Counted from the stretch's first letter, positions 1 to 7,486 are shown. The stretch: DNA of 12,881 nucleotides from an uncultured Clostridia bacterium (GCA_948505485.1 CAOPQH010000036.1:1-12881); one strand, 5' to 3'. Numbers and translations are program-made. The notes: generated from the sequence alone by a model not told the origin.

Positions 1-12
1 ATGGCGGAAGTT

Positions 13-47
13 AGAATTCGTAGCAGTTTCCACTGCGTACGAATTCT
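13..47. repeat. Near-perfect inverted repeat (hairpin) upstream of the recombinase
   Basis: The arm at 13-27 (AGAATTCGTAGCAGT) pairs with the arm at 32-47 (ACTGC, one bulged G, TACGAATTCT) around a TTCC loop, giving 15 pairs with a single bulge. A T-rich stretch follows at 55-62, after a gap of seven bases, so it could act as a terminator or attenuator ahead of the recombinase gene. It could equally be a recombinase or repressor site, or a dispersed palindrome. The hairpin is seen directly; its role is inference. Confidence 0.6.
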
Positions 48-85
48 TAGTTACGGTTTTTTATCAAGCAAGGGAAGGGGGATAA

Positions 86-1658
86 ATGCTTGAAACAATA
101 AAAACAGCAATTTATAAGGTAGCAATTTATATAAGATTATCCAAAGAAGATGTAGACAAAGGATTTGATGAAAGTGAAAGTATTACCAACCAAAAATCCT
201 TACTAACAGAATATGTAAAAAGTTTAGGTTGGGAATATGAATTGCTAGATATTTATATTGATCCAGGATATACGGGAACAAACTTTAACAGACCAGATTT
301 CCAAAGAATGATTAGAGATATCGAAAATGGAAAAATTAATATGGTTGTAACAAAAGACCTATCTCGTTTAGGGCGTGATTACATAGAAACAGGAGAATAT
401 ATTGAAAAATGGTTTCCAGAGCATGAAGTTAGATATGTTTCTGTAACAGATGGGATAGATACCTTTGCTACCAATAATGGAAATAATGACATAGCACCAT
501 TTAAATCCATATTAAATGATATGTATTCTAAAGATTTATCCAAAAAAATTAGGACAGCCTTGCACACTATGCAAAAACAAGGAAAATGGGTAGGTGGGAA
601 AACAGCATTAGGATATATAAAAGATCCAAATGATAAAAACAAATTAATTATTTGTGAGCCAGAAGCGGAAATTGTGAAAACTATTTTTCATATGGCCAGT
701 TTACGGAGAAGAAGTAGGAGCCATCAAAAATTATCTAAATGATAATAAAATACCAACAGCGAATCAAATAAGATATAATAAAGTAACTTTTTGGGAAAAC
801 AAAACAATAAAAAACATATTAAAAAATGAAGTATACATCGGAAATACAGTACAAAATAAAAGAAGTAGAATTAGTTATAAAAACAGAAAATTAAGAAGTA
901 ATCCACAAGAACAGTGGAACATTGTGGAAAACACACACGAACCAATCATTGAAAAGCAAGTTTTTGACAAAATACAAAAAATGGTAATCGTGCAAAAATA
1001 TAATAGGAATGAAAAAAAGCATAAATTTTTATTAGATGGATTATTGTTTTGCTATGAATGCAAACACAAAATAGGGGTAAGAACAACAAAAAATGGAAAA
1101 CTAAATATGATATGCAATAATTACCGTAGAAACTCAAAATTAGGGATTTGTACCTCGCATGGATTTAGTTATGAAACATTAGAAAAAAGTATTTTGAAAT
1201 ACATAAAAGAGTTGTTTTTAGCAATCGATGGTAGAAAAATAGAATTGAACATAAAGAATAATCGAACAAAACAGGATTATGAAAAAATGCTTAAGCAGAA
1301 ACAAAAAGAAATAAAGCTTATCAAAGATAATATAGACAAAATGTATGTTGATAAATTAAATGGCAAAGTTAGCGAAGAAATGTATGAAAGGCTATTTAAT
1401 AAATTAATTAGTGAAGTAAATCAAAAAGAAAAGGAATACAATGAGTTAAAAAGCAAAAAAGAAGAGAATGGGCAAGATGATAGTAAAGAGATAAAAAAAA
1501 TCGTGAAGGAATTTTTAGAATTAAAAAAGCCAACACCTGAAATAATGAAAGTAATCATTAATAAAATAGAAATACACCAAGACAAGCAAATAGATATTTT
1601 ATTTAATTTTAAAAAATTGCAAACTGCACCAAAAAGTCGTGGTAAAAAATTGCAATAA
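86..1658 (+). pseudogene. Large serine recombinase, split by one frameshift
   Basis: This would be a site-specific DNA recombinase that integrates or excises a mobile element through a serine-DNA intermediate. The first frame (86-742) holds the resolvase catalytic domain: YIRLSKED with catalytic Ser19 and Arg17, the segment YTGTNFNRPDFQRM (about residues 62-75), and KDLSRLGRD (90-98). The recombinase domain then begins. After codon MA (692-697) the natural continuation, VYGEEVGAIKNYLND, lies one base further on, in the frame that runs to 1658. One extra base near 698 (or two lost) explains the break. The second part holds the rest of the recombinase domain, a zinc ribbon (CYEC near 1051, further Cys near 1110 and 1150) and a Lys/Glu-rich coiled coil. 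Joined length is about 523 residues, normal for this family. A GGGAAGGGGG Shine-Dalgarno precedes the ATG at 86. The frameshift is either real inactivation or a sequencing error; all domains are otherwise present. Confidence 0.88.
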
Positions 1659-1720
1659 TATTATAAAAGTGATAGTAAAAACTTGCAATAATATTATAAA
1701 AGTGATAGTAAAAACTTGCA
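1617..1720 (+). repeat. 33-bp tandem repeat at the recombinase 3' end
   Basis: TTGC recurs at 1617, 1650, 1683 and 1716, exactly 33 bp apart. The units at 1650-1682 and 1683-1715 are identical. The unit at 1617-1649 is a degenerate copy (about 20 of 33 positions match) and encodes the recombinase's last residues. The fourth is only the start, TTGCA. Because 33 is a multiple of three, the array also reads as an 11-residue repeat (NNIIKVIVKTC) in the downstream frame. It sits exactly where recombinase sequence gives way to DUF4143 sequence. Confidence 0.9.
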
Positions 1721-2385
1721 TAAAATTCCGAAAAGAAGATTATAAATTAGATGTCGTAAAATATGCAGAAACCACAATTAGGCAAAAAGTGTTAAATACG
1801 TTTGATAGTATTCCTGCACAATTGGCAAGAAAAAATAAGAAGTTCTCTTACGTAAATATTTTAGAAGGGGAGAAAAATGTTGGAGAAAGAAAATATAGTA
1901 GTAGTATTGAATGGTTAAAAAATGCTGGAATTATTAACTACTGCTATAATCTTACAGAGCCAGCAGCTCCATTAAAATCAAATTTGCGTTTAGATTGTTT
2001 TAAAATATATATGAGAGATACAGGGCTTTTGATATCAATGTATGAAGAAGGAATACAAAAAGATATATTAAATGATGAATTATATATTAATGAAGGTGCT
2101 ATTTTAGAAAATGTATGTGCTGAAGAAATTCAAACTCGATATAGTGATGTAATGTACTATGAAAAAAAGAGTAAATTAGAAGTAGACTTTTTATTAAACC
2201 TTAATGGAGTTGTAACAGCAATTGAAGTAAAATCAGGAAATAATAAACAATCAGAATCTTTAAATTCAATTGTTAATAATTATAAAACAGTATCAAGATA
2301 TATTAAATTAGAAAAAGATACGAATATATATGTTGATAGTTTAGGAATTGAACATTATCCTTTATTTATGATGATGTTTATATAA
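1639..2385 (+). pseudogene. N-terminally truncated AAA ATPase, DUF4143 part only
   Basis: From about residue 34 (EDYKLDVVKYA) onward this matches the pattern of the C-terminal half of the AAA_14/DUF4143 ATPases: the winged-helix-like stretch FDSIPAQLARKNKKF (55-69), the segment EWLKNAGIINYCYN (91-104), MRDTGLL (125-131) and a PD-(D/E)XK-like core with EVD (181-183) and EVK (196-198). The whole N-terminal ATPase domain with its Walker A and B motifs is missing; these proteins are usually nearly twice as long. The first 27 residues are only the translated 33-bp repeat. The frame opens with GTG inside the recombinase gene and lacks a clear Shine-Dalgarno. The likely history is that the gene was cut when recombinase-bearing DNA became joined to it. 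It is probably not functional as an ATPase. Confidence 0.8.
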
Positions 2386-2457
2386 AATGCAAAGGCGACT
2401 AATTTAATATTGGATATTAGATTGGTTAAATAAAAAAATCAAAACTGTCTATTTTGG

Positions 2458-2761
2458 AATCTACCAGAAGGTATATCAATGGCTGTTCCCATGAAAAGTG
2501 GAGGAATGAAAATTTCAAAAATAATATTTTATGTCATATTATCAGGAATAACAACAGGAATAGGAGCATTTTTTGGTGCAATAGTTGGATCTGTATCAGA
2601 AGAAATAATAGCAATATGTTTAAGCTTTGCTGCTCGGAGCAATGTTATATATTGTATCAGGAGAATTAATACCAGAATCCAACAAATTATATTCAGGTAG
2701 AATGACTGCAATTGGAAATATATTAGGTTTTTTAATAGGAATAATTGCCACAAGATTGTAA
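2458..2761 (+). pseudogene. ZIP-family metal transporter, C-terminal remnant with frameshift
   Basis: Reading from 2458 gives NLPEGISMAVPM, the start of the conserved ZIP transmembrane segment that normally begins HN(L/I)PEG; the preceding codon is Trp, so the metal-binding His is already lost. A hydrophobic segment GITTGIGAFFGAIVG follows. At 2634-2636 the frame slips by one base: LSFAA continues as GAMLYIVSGELIPES in the next frame, the second conserved ZIP helix with its Glu. That frame then runs to a TAA at 2759-2761. The N-terminal half is absent, with a stop at 2431 in frame upstream. With a missing front half and an internal frameshift this is a dead gene. In intact relatives it would import zinc or other divalent metals across the inner membrane. 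Confidence 0.82.
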
Positions 2762-2773
2762 ATACTATATAAT
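2745..2773 (+). promoter_or_regulatory. Probable sigma-A promoter of the deacetylase gene
   Basis: TTGCCA (2745-2750), a 17-base spacer and a perfect TATAAT (2768-2773) lie 35 bases before the ATG at 2809. The -35 box lies inside the dead ZIP remnant. AT-richness makes chance matches common, so this is a moderate call. Confidence 0.5.
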
Positions 2774-2808
2774 TAATTTTAAATAATGAAAAAACAAAGG
2801 AGACAAAA

Positions 2809-3747
2809 ATGAGAATAGTAAATAAAGCTAAATTTATAAGGGCAATAATTATACTAACAATCTTAGCAATTGCATTAACATTTTTAGTAATATACGTAAT
2901 AAAAGAAGTAAATTTTGAAGATGATGATACAAAGCAAGTTAGTATTAATAAAGGAAACAGGATTAACGAAAATATAAGCCAAGAAGAAGAACAAAATTTA
3001 AATAATTCGCAAAAAGAGCAAGCATCATTTGGAAATATTAATGTACCAACATATAAAATAAATGAAAAAAATATAAAAATACCAATACTTATTTACCATG
3101 CATTCCAAACACCAGAGCCAAAAGGCGATAATTATAGACTATTTAGTACGCAAAAGAGATTTGATGAAAATGTAAAAACACTTATAAATGAAGGATATAC
3201 ATTTATAACATTAGAGGATTTATATAAATATAAACAAGGGAAAATAGGACTGCCAGAGAAAAATATAACAATAACAATGGACGATGGCTGGAAAGGATGC
3301 TATACAGAAGCTTTTGAAGTATTAAAAAAATACAAAGTTCCAGCTACAATATTTATTATAGAAGAATTAGTAGGAACAAATGCATATTTTACATGGAGCG
3401 AAGCAAAGGAAATGTATGACACAGGTCTTGTAAAAATTCATGTTCATGGTAGAAAGCATATAGATTATTCAAAGGTTAGTAAAAAAACATTAATAGAAGA
3501 TTATAACCATACTCACAATAAAATAGAAGAAGTTTTAGGAGAAAAAGTACAAAAAATAATGGCATATCCAGCAGGAGAAAGCACAAAAAATTCTATAAAA
3601 TGGCTAAAAGAAGCCGGATTTGAAATACAAGTTCAAACTCAATATGGAAAGGTAAATAAAAGCAACAAATTAGATTTAACAGACCTAGGGAGAATACGTG
3701 CAGAGCAAGTATCAGGAAAAACAATTTTAAACTCTATAAACAAATAA
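2809..3747 (+). CDS. Membrane-anchored polysaccharide deacetylase (NodB domain)
   Basis: This is a metal-dependent de-N-acetylase of the carbohydrate esterase 4 fold, expected to act outside the membrane on peptidoglycan or another N-acetylated glycan. Residues 10-31 form one transmembrane anchor with basic residues before it (inside). A polar linker at 35-85 is rich in Asn, Gln and Glu. The NodB domain follows: entry motif IPILIYHAF (91-99), TMDDG (156-160, catalytic base and metal Asp), the metal-binding HGRKH (213-217, H-x-x-x-H in place of the usual H-S/T-x-x-H), AYPAGE (252-257, usually YPYG) and GRIRAEQ (294-300). Length 312 aa is usual. AAAGGAGA sits seven to eight bases before the ATG. 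It is a single-gene unit, with its own likely promoter and a strong terminator behind. The substrate cannot be told from sequence; the Ala and Glu replacing aromatic and acidic groove residues may indicate an unusual one. Confidence 0.88.
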   Translation: MRIVNKAKFIRAIIILTILAIALTFLVIYVIKEVNFEDDDTKQVSINKGNRINENISQEEEQNLNNSQKEQASFGNINVPTYKINEKNIKIPILIYHAFQTPEPKGDNYRLFSTQKRFDENVKTLINEGYTFITLEDLYKYKQGKIGLPEKNITITMDDGWKGCYTEAFEVLKKYKVPATIFIIEELVGTNAYFTWSEAKEMYDTGLVKIHVHGRKHIDYSKVSKKTLIEDYNHTHNKIEEVLGEKVQKIMAYPAGESTKNSIKWLKEAGFEIQVQTQYGKVNKSNKLDLTDLGRIRAEQVSGKTILNSINK

Positions 3748-3809
3748 AAATACTATAATGGCTATTGCCTTTGAGATTTGCTCATTTTATTCGTAAACTC
3801 AAATCGGCG

Positions 3810-3845
3810 AGAACAAAGGGCGGTCAAAGACCGCTTTGTTCTTTT
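3810..3845 (+). terminator. Rho-independent terminator after the deacetylase gene
   Basis: AGAACAAAG plus CGGTC (3810-3825, two bulged G at 3819-3820) pairs with GACCGCTTTGTTCT (3829-3842) over an AAA loop, and TTT follows. A weaker inverted repeat just before it (GATTTG 3775-3780 with CAAATC 3800-3805) may be part of the same structure. Confidence 0.85.
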
Positions 3846-3902
3846 ATAAGAAATAATTTCTATATATTATTTTTAGTTAATTTGAGTATAGCCGTGAATT
3901 GT

Positions 3903-3935
3903 AATAATTTACAAAAAAATGTTTGTAAAATTATT
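3903..3935. promoter_or_regulatory. Inverted repeat just upstream of the pcrA promoter
   Basis: AATAATTTACAAA (3903-3915) pairs with TTTGTAAAATTATT (3922-3935) with one bulged base. It ends nine bases before the -35 box and has no T-run, so it is not a terminator. It may be an operator or an AT-rich upstream element; in DNA this AT-rich it could also be chance. Confidence 0.35.
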
Positions 3936-3944
3936 CCAAATCTA

Positions 3945-3974
3945 TTGACACATAAAAACAAAAAAATATATAAT
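3945..3974 (+). promoter_or_regulatory. Consensus sigma-A promoter of pcrA
   Basis: Perfect TTGACA (3945-3950) and perfect TATAAT (3969-3974) are separated by 18 bases, 37 bases before the ATG at 4012. Both boxes are exact, which makes this the clearest promoter in the window and suggests strong constitutive expression. Confidence 0.85.
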
Positions 3975-4011
3975 TACACAAGAAAAAATAAAATTAGATA
4001 GGAGTAATTAA

Positions 4012-6300
4012 ATGCAAGATATATTAGAAGAACTAAATGAAAAGCAATACCAAGCAGTAAAAAATACGGAAGGACCATGTCTAGTAATAGCAGGTGCAGG
4101 AAGCGGAAAAACAAAAGTGCTAACACATAAAATAGCATATTTAATAGAAGAAAACAAAATAAAACCATGGAACATATTAGCAATAACATTTACAAATAAA
4201 GCAGCAAATGAAATGAAACAAAGAGTACAAACTTTAATTGGAGAAATTGCACAAGACATGTGGATAGGAACTTTCCATTCAATTTGTGTAAGAATTTTAA
4301 GAAGATACATAGATAGAATAGGTTTTGATAGTTCATTTATAATATTCGATGCATCAGACCAAAGAACATTAGTAAAACAATGTATGAAGAACTTACAAAT
4401 TGATGATAAACTATTTAATGATAGATCAGTACTAGCAGAAATCAGTAATGCAAAAAATGAAATGTCAGGGCCAGAACAATATGCAGTAAGAGCAAATGGA
4501 GACTTCAGAAAAGAGAAAATATCTACAATATATCAAGAATATCAAAATAAATTAAGAGAAAATAATGCAATAGATTTTGACGACATAATAAACTATACAA
4601 TAAAAATTTTAATGGATAACCCAGATATACTAGAATTATATTCTAATAGGTTTAGATATGTTTTAGTAGATGAATATCAAGATACAAACAAAGCACAATT
4701 TACATTAGTAACACTACTTGCATCAAAACATGGAAACATAACAGTTGTAGGAGATAACGACCAAGGAATATATTCTTTCAGAGGTGCAGACATATCTAAT
4801 ATTTTAAATTTTGAAAAAGATTTTCCAGGTACTAAAATAATAAAATTAGAGCAAAATTACCGTTGTACAGGAAATATTTTAAAAGTAGCAAATGAGGTTA
4901 TAAAAAATAATGAAGCAAAATATGATAAAAAGTTATGGACAGAAAACGATATAGGAAATTTGCCAAAAGTATATTCAGCAGAAAATGAATATGATGAAGG
5001 TACATACATTGTAGAACAAATAGAACATTTAAAAAGGGAAGAATACTATAAATATTCTGATTTTGCAGTATTATATAGAATGAATACACAATCAAGAGCA
5101 ATAGAAGATATTTTAAGAAGAGAGAACATTCCATATAAAATTGTAGGTGGATTAAAATTCTATGAAAGAAAAGAAATAAAAGATATAATTGCATATTTAA
5201 GATTAATACAAAATCCATCAGACAATTTAAGCTTGCAAAGAATAATAAATGAGCCCAAAAGAGGAATAGGAAAAACAAGTTTAGAAAATGTTGCTAAAGT
5301 ATCAGCACAAAATAACGAATCAATGTATGAAATTATAAAAAATGCAGAGCAATATGGACTAAATAGGGTATACCTTAATTCAAGAGAATTTGTAAGTACA
5401 ATGGAAGAGTTAATTATTAAAAAAGATGAAATTTCTATATCAGAATTAATAAAATTAACACTAAAAAAGACAGGTTATACAAAAGCATTAGAAGAAGAAA
5501 ATACAATAGAGGCAGAAAACAGAATAGAGAACTTAGAAGAATTTTTAACAGTAGCAATCGAATTTGAAGAAGAATTTGCAGATAATAAATTAAGTGACTT
5601 CTTAGAGGGAATCACATTATCAAGTGACCTCGATAATTTAGAAGAACAAGAAGAATCTGTAACATTAATGACATTACACAGTGCAAAAGGTTTAGAGTTC
5701 CCTGTAGTATTTTTAGTAGGAATGGAAGAAGGTATTTTTCCAGGATACAAATCAATAGCAGAGCCTAAAGAATTAGAAGAAGAAAGACGTTTATGTTATG
5801 TAGGTATTACTAGAGCAAAAGAGAATTTATTTTTAACATGTGCAAAACAGCGTACAATGTTTGGCTCAACTAGTTGTAATATGGTGTCTAGATTTTTAAA
5901 AGAAATACCACAAAATCTATTAGAAGGATATGAAGAAACATTTGCAGACTCTAAGAAGAATATATTTAAAGACACAGAAAATACATGGAATTATAAAGGT
6001 ACAAATAATTCAAGTATTAAAACATATAATATTACCGAAAGTACGAAAGTAAAAGAACATAATAAATCATTTGCATTTAGAACTGCAGAAAACTTTTTAA
6101 ACTCTATAAGTGCAAAGAAAACAACAAAAGTAGACTTGTCTCAGTATAAAGAAGGAATAAGAATACATCATAAAAAATTTGGAGAAGGAACGATAAATAA
6201 AGTAGAACAAGAAGGAGACGACTTAAAAGTAGATATAACTTTTGATAAAGTAGGGCACAAAAGATTAATGGCTAAATTTGCCAATTTAGAAATTATATAA
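4012..6300 (+). CDS. pcrA: ATP-dependent DNA helicase UvrD/PcrA
   Basis: A superfamily 1A 3'-5' DNA helicase for nucleotide excision repair, clearing of recombination intermediates and transcription-replication conflicts. Motifs appear in the expected order: Q motif LNEKQYQAV (8-16), Walker A GAGSGKT (28-34), motif Ia ITFTNKAANEMKQR, Walker B DEYQDTN (220-226), motif III GDNDQGIYSFRGA, motif IV EQNYRC, motif V TLHSAKGLEFPVVF (554-567) and motif VI YVGITRAK (596-603). The last 55 residues (DLSQYKEGIRIHHKKFGEGTI onward) match the Tudor-like C-terminal domain that in PcrA binds RNA polymerase. Length 762 aa is typical. AGGAG lies seven bases before the ATG. The gene has its own consensus promoter and a terminator behind it. 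UvrD and PcrA names are interchangeable here; pcrA is the usual Firmicute name. Confidence 0.96.
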   Translation: MQDILEELNEKQYQAVKNTEGPCLVIAGAGSGKTKVLTHKIAYLIEENKIKPWNILAITFTNKAANEMKQRVQTLIGEIAQDMWIGTFHSICVRILRRYIDRIGFDSSFIIFDASDQRTLVKQCMKNLQIDDKLFNDRSVLAEISNAKNEMSGPEQYAVRANGDFRKEKISTIYQEYQNKLRENNAIDFDDIINYTIKILMDNPDILELYSNRFRYVLVDEYQDTNKAQFTLVTLLASKHGNITVVGDNDQGIYSFRGADISNILNFEKDFPGTKIIKLEQNYRCTGNILKVANEVIKNNEAKYDKKLWTENDIGNLPKVYSAENEYDEGTYIVEQIEHLKREEYYKYSDFAVLYRMNTQSRAIEDILRRENIPYKIVGGLKFYERKEIKDIIAYLRLIQNPSDNLSLQRIINEPKRGIGKTSLENVAKVSAQNNESMYEIIKNAEQYGLNRVYLNSREFVSTMEELIIKKDEISISELIKLTLKKTGYTKALEEENTIEAENRIENLEEFLTVAIEFEEEFADNKLSDFLEGITLSSDLDNLEEQEESVTLMTLHSAKGLEFPVVFLVGMEEGIFPGYKSIAEPKELEEERRLCYVGITRAKENLFLTCAKQRTMFGSTSCNMVSRFLKEIPQNLLEGYEETFADSKKNIFKDTENTWNYKGTNNSSIKTYNITESTKVKEHNKSFAFRTAENFLNSISAKKTTKVDLSQYKEGIRIHHKKFGEGTINKVEQEGDDLKVDITFDKVGHKRLMAKFANLEII

Positions 6301-6372
6301 TCATATAAATCAGAAACCCTTAATATTAGTATAGTTTAAACTTTTTTTCTTTGACTTTCTTCATATATAAGA

Positions 6373-6419
6373 AAAAACTTCTATTTAGTAAAGAATTATT
6401 TTACTAAATAGAGGTTTTT
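6373..6419. terminator. Terminator hairpin after pcrA
   Basis: AAAAAC..CTATTTAGTAAA (6373-6392) pairs with TTTACTAAATAG..GTTTTT (6400-6419) around a GAATTAT loop. It is flanked by A-runs on the left and T-runs on the right, so it can work on either strand. Confidence 0.8.
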
Positions 6420-6467
6420 ATTATGAAAAATTATAATATAACAGTGAGAAAAAAGTTTTTGAATACT

Positions 6468-6497
6468 TTGAAATATATGGTAAATAATATTTATAAC
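6468..6497 (+). promoter_or_regulatory. Possible promoter of the coat gene pair
   Basis: TTGAAA (6468-6473), 18 bases, TATAAC (6492-6497), 24 bases before the ATG. It resembles a sigma-A promoter, yet coat genes are normally driven by the mother-cell factors sigma-E or sigma-K, so the true start may use another motif I could not identify with confidence. Confidence 0.35.
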
Positions 6498-6520
6498 AAA
6501 TTTTAGAAAGGAATGATAAA

Positions 6521-6709
6521 ATGGCAAATTTAAGTCAAGTTGAATTACAAAATTTAAGACATTTAATAGGTGCACATGAAACATCATATCAAAAATTTAA
6601 TGCATATGCACAACAATGTGTAGACCCCCAGATAAAGCAACTTTTTACAAAGTCAGCACAAGATAGTCTTAATACAAAACAAAAATTAATGACTTTTTTA
6701 AATAATTAA
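6521..6709 (+). CDS. Small CotF-like spore coat protein
   Basis: A 62-residue soluble, helical protein. ANLSQVELQNLRHLIGAHE followed by KFNAYAQQC and DPQIKQLF is the pattern of short clostridial relatives of the Bacillus CotF coat protein (a four-helix ferritin-like fold), here covering only the first two helices. AGAAAGGA lies upstream of the ATG. It is the first gene of a pair: the second starts 16 bases after its stop and looks like the complementary helices, so the two may associate. Expression would be expected late in sporulation, in the mother cell. The family call rests on remembered sequence patterns and size; the exact coat role is unknown. Confidence 0.75.
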   Translation: MANLSQVELQNLRHLIGAHETSYQKFNAYAQQCVDPQIKQLFTKSAQDSLNTKQKLMTFLNN

Positions 6710-6725
6710 GGAGGAGAGAAAATAA

Positions 6726-6971
6726 ATGGATGAAAAAACAATGGTTAATGATGTCTTAGATGGTACAAAAGCTGAGCTTACAACATATCAAGGAGTTATA
6801 TCAGAGGCTGAAAATACAGAATTAAGACAAACAATTCAACAAATAAGAAACAATTGTGAAAGTTTTCAATACGAACTATTTAAAATAGCTCAAACTAAAG
6901 GTTATTACAAACCAGCTCAAAAAGCAACTACAACAGAGATAAACACAGTAAAAACAGAATTACAACAATAA
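6726..6971 (+). CDS. CotF-like spore coat protein, second of pair
   Basis: An 81-residue protein with no signal peptide or membrane segment. MDEKTMVNDVLDGTKAEL, then ENTELRQTIQQIRN and FQYELFKIAQTKGYY with a following P-A region (about residues 57-63), is the signature of clostridial CotF-type coat proteins; the C-terminal tail is polar. A very strong AAGGAGGAGAG site (from 6708) overlaps the end of the upstream gene, so the two are cotranscribed and probably made in similar amounts. An intrinsic terminator follows directly. Known family members localise to the spore coat; that this organism sporulates is inferred from this pair. Confidence 0.78.
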   Translation: MDEKTMVNDVLDGTKAELTTYQGVISEAENTELRQTIQQIRNNCESFQYELFKIAQTKGYYKPAQKATTTEINTVKTELQQ

Positions 6972-6977
6972 AAAAAG

Positions 6978-7033
6978 AGATGAAGATTATTTATATATTT
7001 AGCAAAATAGATAAATAATCTTCATCTTTTTTT
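6978..7033. terminator. Terminator of the coat gene pair
   Basis: A perfect 17-bp stem: AGATGAAGATTATTTAT (6978-6994) pairs with ATAAATAATCTTCATCT (7011-7027), then TTTTTT (7028-7033). The A-run at 6969-6976 lets it work on the minus strand too, which would also end any minus-strand transcript from the repeats at 7043-7340. Confidence 0.9.
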
Positions 7034-7042
7034 AAGCTTTTC

Positions 7043-7176
7043 TGATATCCTGCAACGGAGAATTAATTATTTTTCTCAATCGCCTACGTAAACATAGCTG
7101 GGGTCTTCCTACCGGCTCTTGGTAAAAATAATTGATTCCCCTGCGTGGACTTTATATTACGACTAACTGAATAATA
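7043..7176 (+). ncRNA. Candidate structured RNA, copy 1 of a tandem pair
   Basis: No open frame of note lies here. The arm 7057-7074 (GGAGAATTAATTATTTTT) pairs with 7124-7141 (AAAAATAATTGATTCCCC) over 18 positions with one wobble and one mismatch. Outside it GCA (7052-7054) can pair with TGC (7142-7144), and TCC with GGA. Inside, AGCTGG (7096-7101) pairs with CCGGCT (7112-7117). The G/C-rich apical part stands out in very AT-rich surroundings. Just after it, AACTGAATAATA (7165-7176) pairs with TATTATTCAGTT (7182-7193) over a GGTTT loop, a possible 3' hairpin. Strand is uncertain: two internal pairs are wobbles only if the plus strand is transcribed, one only if the minus strand is. I do not recognise the family and see no clear promoter. 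The call as an RNA is inference. Confidence 0.5.
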
Positions 7177-7206
7177 GGTTTTATTATTCAGTTATTTAAG
7201 TTTTTA

Positions 7207-7340
7207 TGATATCCTGCAACGGAGAATTAATTATTTTTCTCAATCGCCTACGTAAACATAGCTGGGGTCTTCCTACCGGCTCTTGGTAAAAATAATTGAT
7301 TCCCCTGCGCGGACTTTATGTTACGACTAACTGAATAATA
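7207..7340 (+). ncRNA. Candidate structured RNA, copy 2 of a tandem pair
   Basis: Identical to the copy at 7043-7176 in 132 of 134 positions, offset by exactly 164. The two differences (T7146 to C7310, A7156 to G7320) both lie outside the long stem and its apical region. The similarity starts a little earlier at TTTAAG (7031 and 7195). Here AACTGAATAATA (7329-7340) is followed by an A-run instead of its pairing partner, so the 3' hairpin of the first copy is lacking. The same fold and the same strand uncertainty apply. Confidence 0.5.
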
Positions 7341-7425
7341 AAAAAATTAAAATCTCAAAGTGCCTATTAGTAAAAACTTACAAGAGATAATATAAAAAAC
7401 CGTAAGAAAAATCTTTGTAATATAC

Positions 7426-7454
7426 TTGCAATATTTTTAAATTTAATATATTAT
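7426..7454 (+). promoter_or_regulatory. Probable promoter of the M23 peptidase gene
   Basis: TTGCAA (7426-7431), 17 bases, TATTAT (7449-7454), 32 bases before the ATG. Good spacing and two near-consensus boxes in AT-rich DNA. Confidence 0.5.
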
Positions 7455-7486
7455 ATATAAAGAAAAAATATGAAGGAGATTTTAAT

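Noticed and set aside
690..715. Programmed ribosomal frameshift in the recombinase
   Set aside because: No slippery heptamer or downstream pseudoknot is evident at the break, and this recombinase family is normally a single frame.
2454..2669. A 71-codon frame overlapping the ZIP remnant
   Set aside because: It is a shifted reading of the ZIP sequence, with no homology-like features of its own.
3765..4001. A 78-codon frame between the deacetylase and pcrA
   Set aside because: It reads through a clear terminator, an inverted repeat and the pcrA promoter, has no Shine-Dalgarno, and is low-complexity.
7043..7340. Cyclic-di-GMP riboswitch, T-box or type III toxin-antitoxin RNA repeats
   Set aside because: The defining cores are missing on both strands, the unit is longer than known toxin-antitoxin RNA repeats, and no toxin-like gene adjoins; the next gene is a standard M23 peptidase with its own promoter.
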